Below are positions 5,589 to 5,621 of a stretch of DNA of 5,621 nt, in pieces. Each line of letters starts with the position of its first letter. Position 1 is the stretch's first letter. Source of the stretch: Methanobacteriota archaeon (GTDB lineage: Archaea > Halobacteriota > Syntropharchaeia > DAOWMC01); contig DAOWMC010000089.1 of the NCBI GenBank assembly GCA_030643285.1, forward strand, positions 1-5,621. The letters are read 5' to 3'. Under the pieces are notes generated by a model that was not told the origin of the DNA, did not search any database, and worked only from the letters and a program-made list of their open reading frames with translations. A program made the position numbers and the translations under genes.

Positions 5589-5621
5589 TTAATATCCCAG
5601 GTCCTCGTCAATCAATAAAAC
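5589..5621 (-). CDS. Possible 3' end of a gene upstream of aroE (partial)
   Basis: On the minus strand the frame entering at the window edge reads VLLIDEDLGY and stops at TAA (5591-5589), 21 bases before the aroE start. The other two frames stop sooner, or also end within this stretch. A gene ending here would be close enough to form an operon with aroE, plausibly with other aromatic biosynthesis genes. Ten residues are too few to identify it. Confidence 0.3.
   Translation of the reverse strand, partial: VLLIDEDLGY

Overview
The window most likely comes from an anaerobic archaeon of the methanogen / ANME / Syntrophoarchaeum kind. The main reasons are a very large HdrA-type (heterodisulfide reductase subunit A) flavo-iron-sulfur protein, an AroE of compact archaeal length, weak ribosome binding sites, and moderately AT-rich DNA with pyrimidine-rich ends after genes. 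Fused HdrA proteins also occur in sulfate-reducing bacteria, so this assignment is inference.

Layout. Bases 1-101 hold the last 32 codons of a + strand gene, probably a class I SAM-dependent methyltransferase that stops early. Bases 102-429 contain no gene I can support. Bases 430-603 encode a 57-residue membrane protein that was too short to stand out. Bases 604-771 are an intergenic stretch with a possible terminator and the likely promoter of the main gene. Bases 772-4641 encode the main gene, a 1289-residue double HdrA. A 107-base convergent gap with a terminator-like hairpin follows. Bases 4749-5567 on the minus strand encode shikimate dehydrogenase (aroE). The right edge may hold the last codons of an upstream gene in the same operon as aroE.

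The double HdrA is the point of interest. Its skeleton is the known two-HdrA fusion of roughly 1000 residues. The first half begins directly at the FAD fold and carries the inserted ferredoxin. The second half carries the HdrA N-terminal domain, a second FAD fold and the C-terminal two-cluster ferredoxin. At the place where HdrA normally has one short ferredoxin motif, this protein has about 280 extra residues. They form two tandem copies of a four-motif, HycB-like ferredoxin unit, enough for about eight additional [4Fe-4S] clusters. The repeat is visible in the DNA, with a 41-base perfect match at a spacing of 408 bases. The result looks like an electron-bifurcating or confurcating flavoprotein with a built-in polyferredoxin wire.

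No hdrB, hdrC, mvhD, frhB or fdh gene lies in the window, so the partner enzymes are unknown. aroE acts separately, in aromatic amino acid biosynthesis, and is transcribed toward the hdrA gene.
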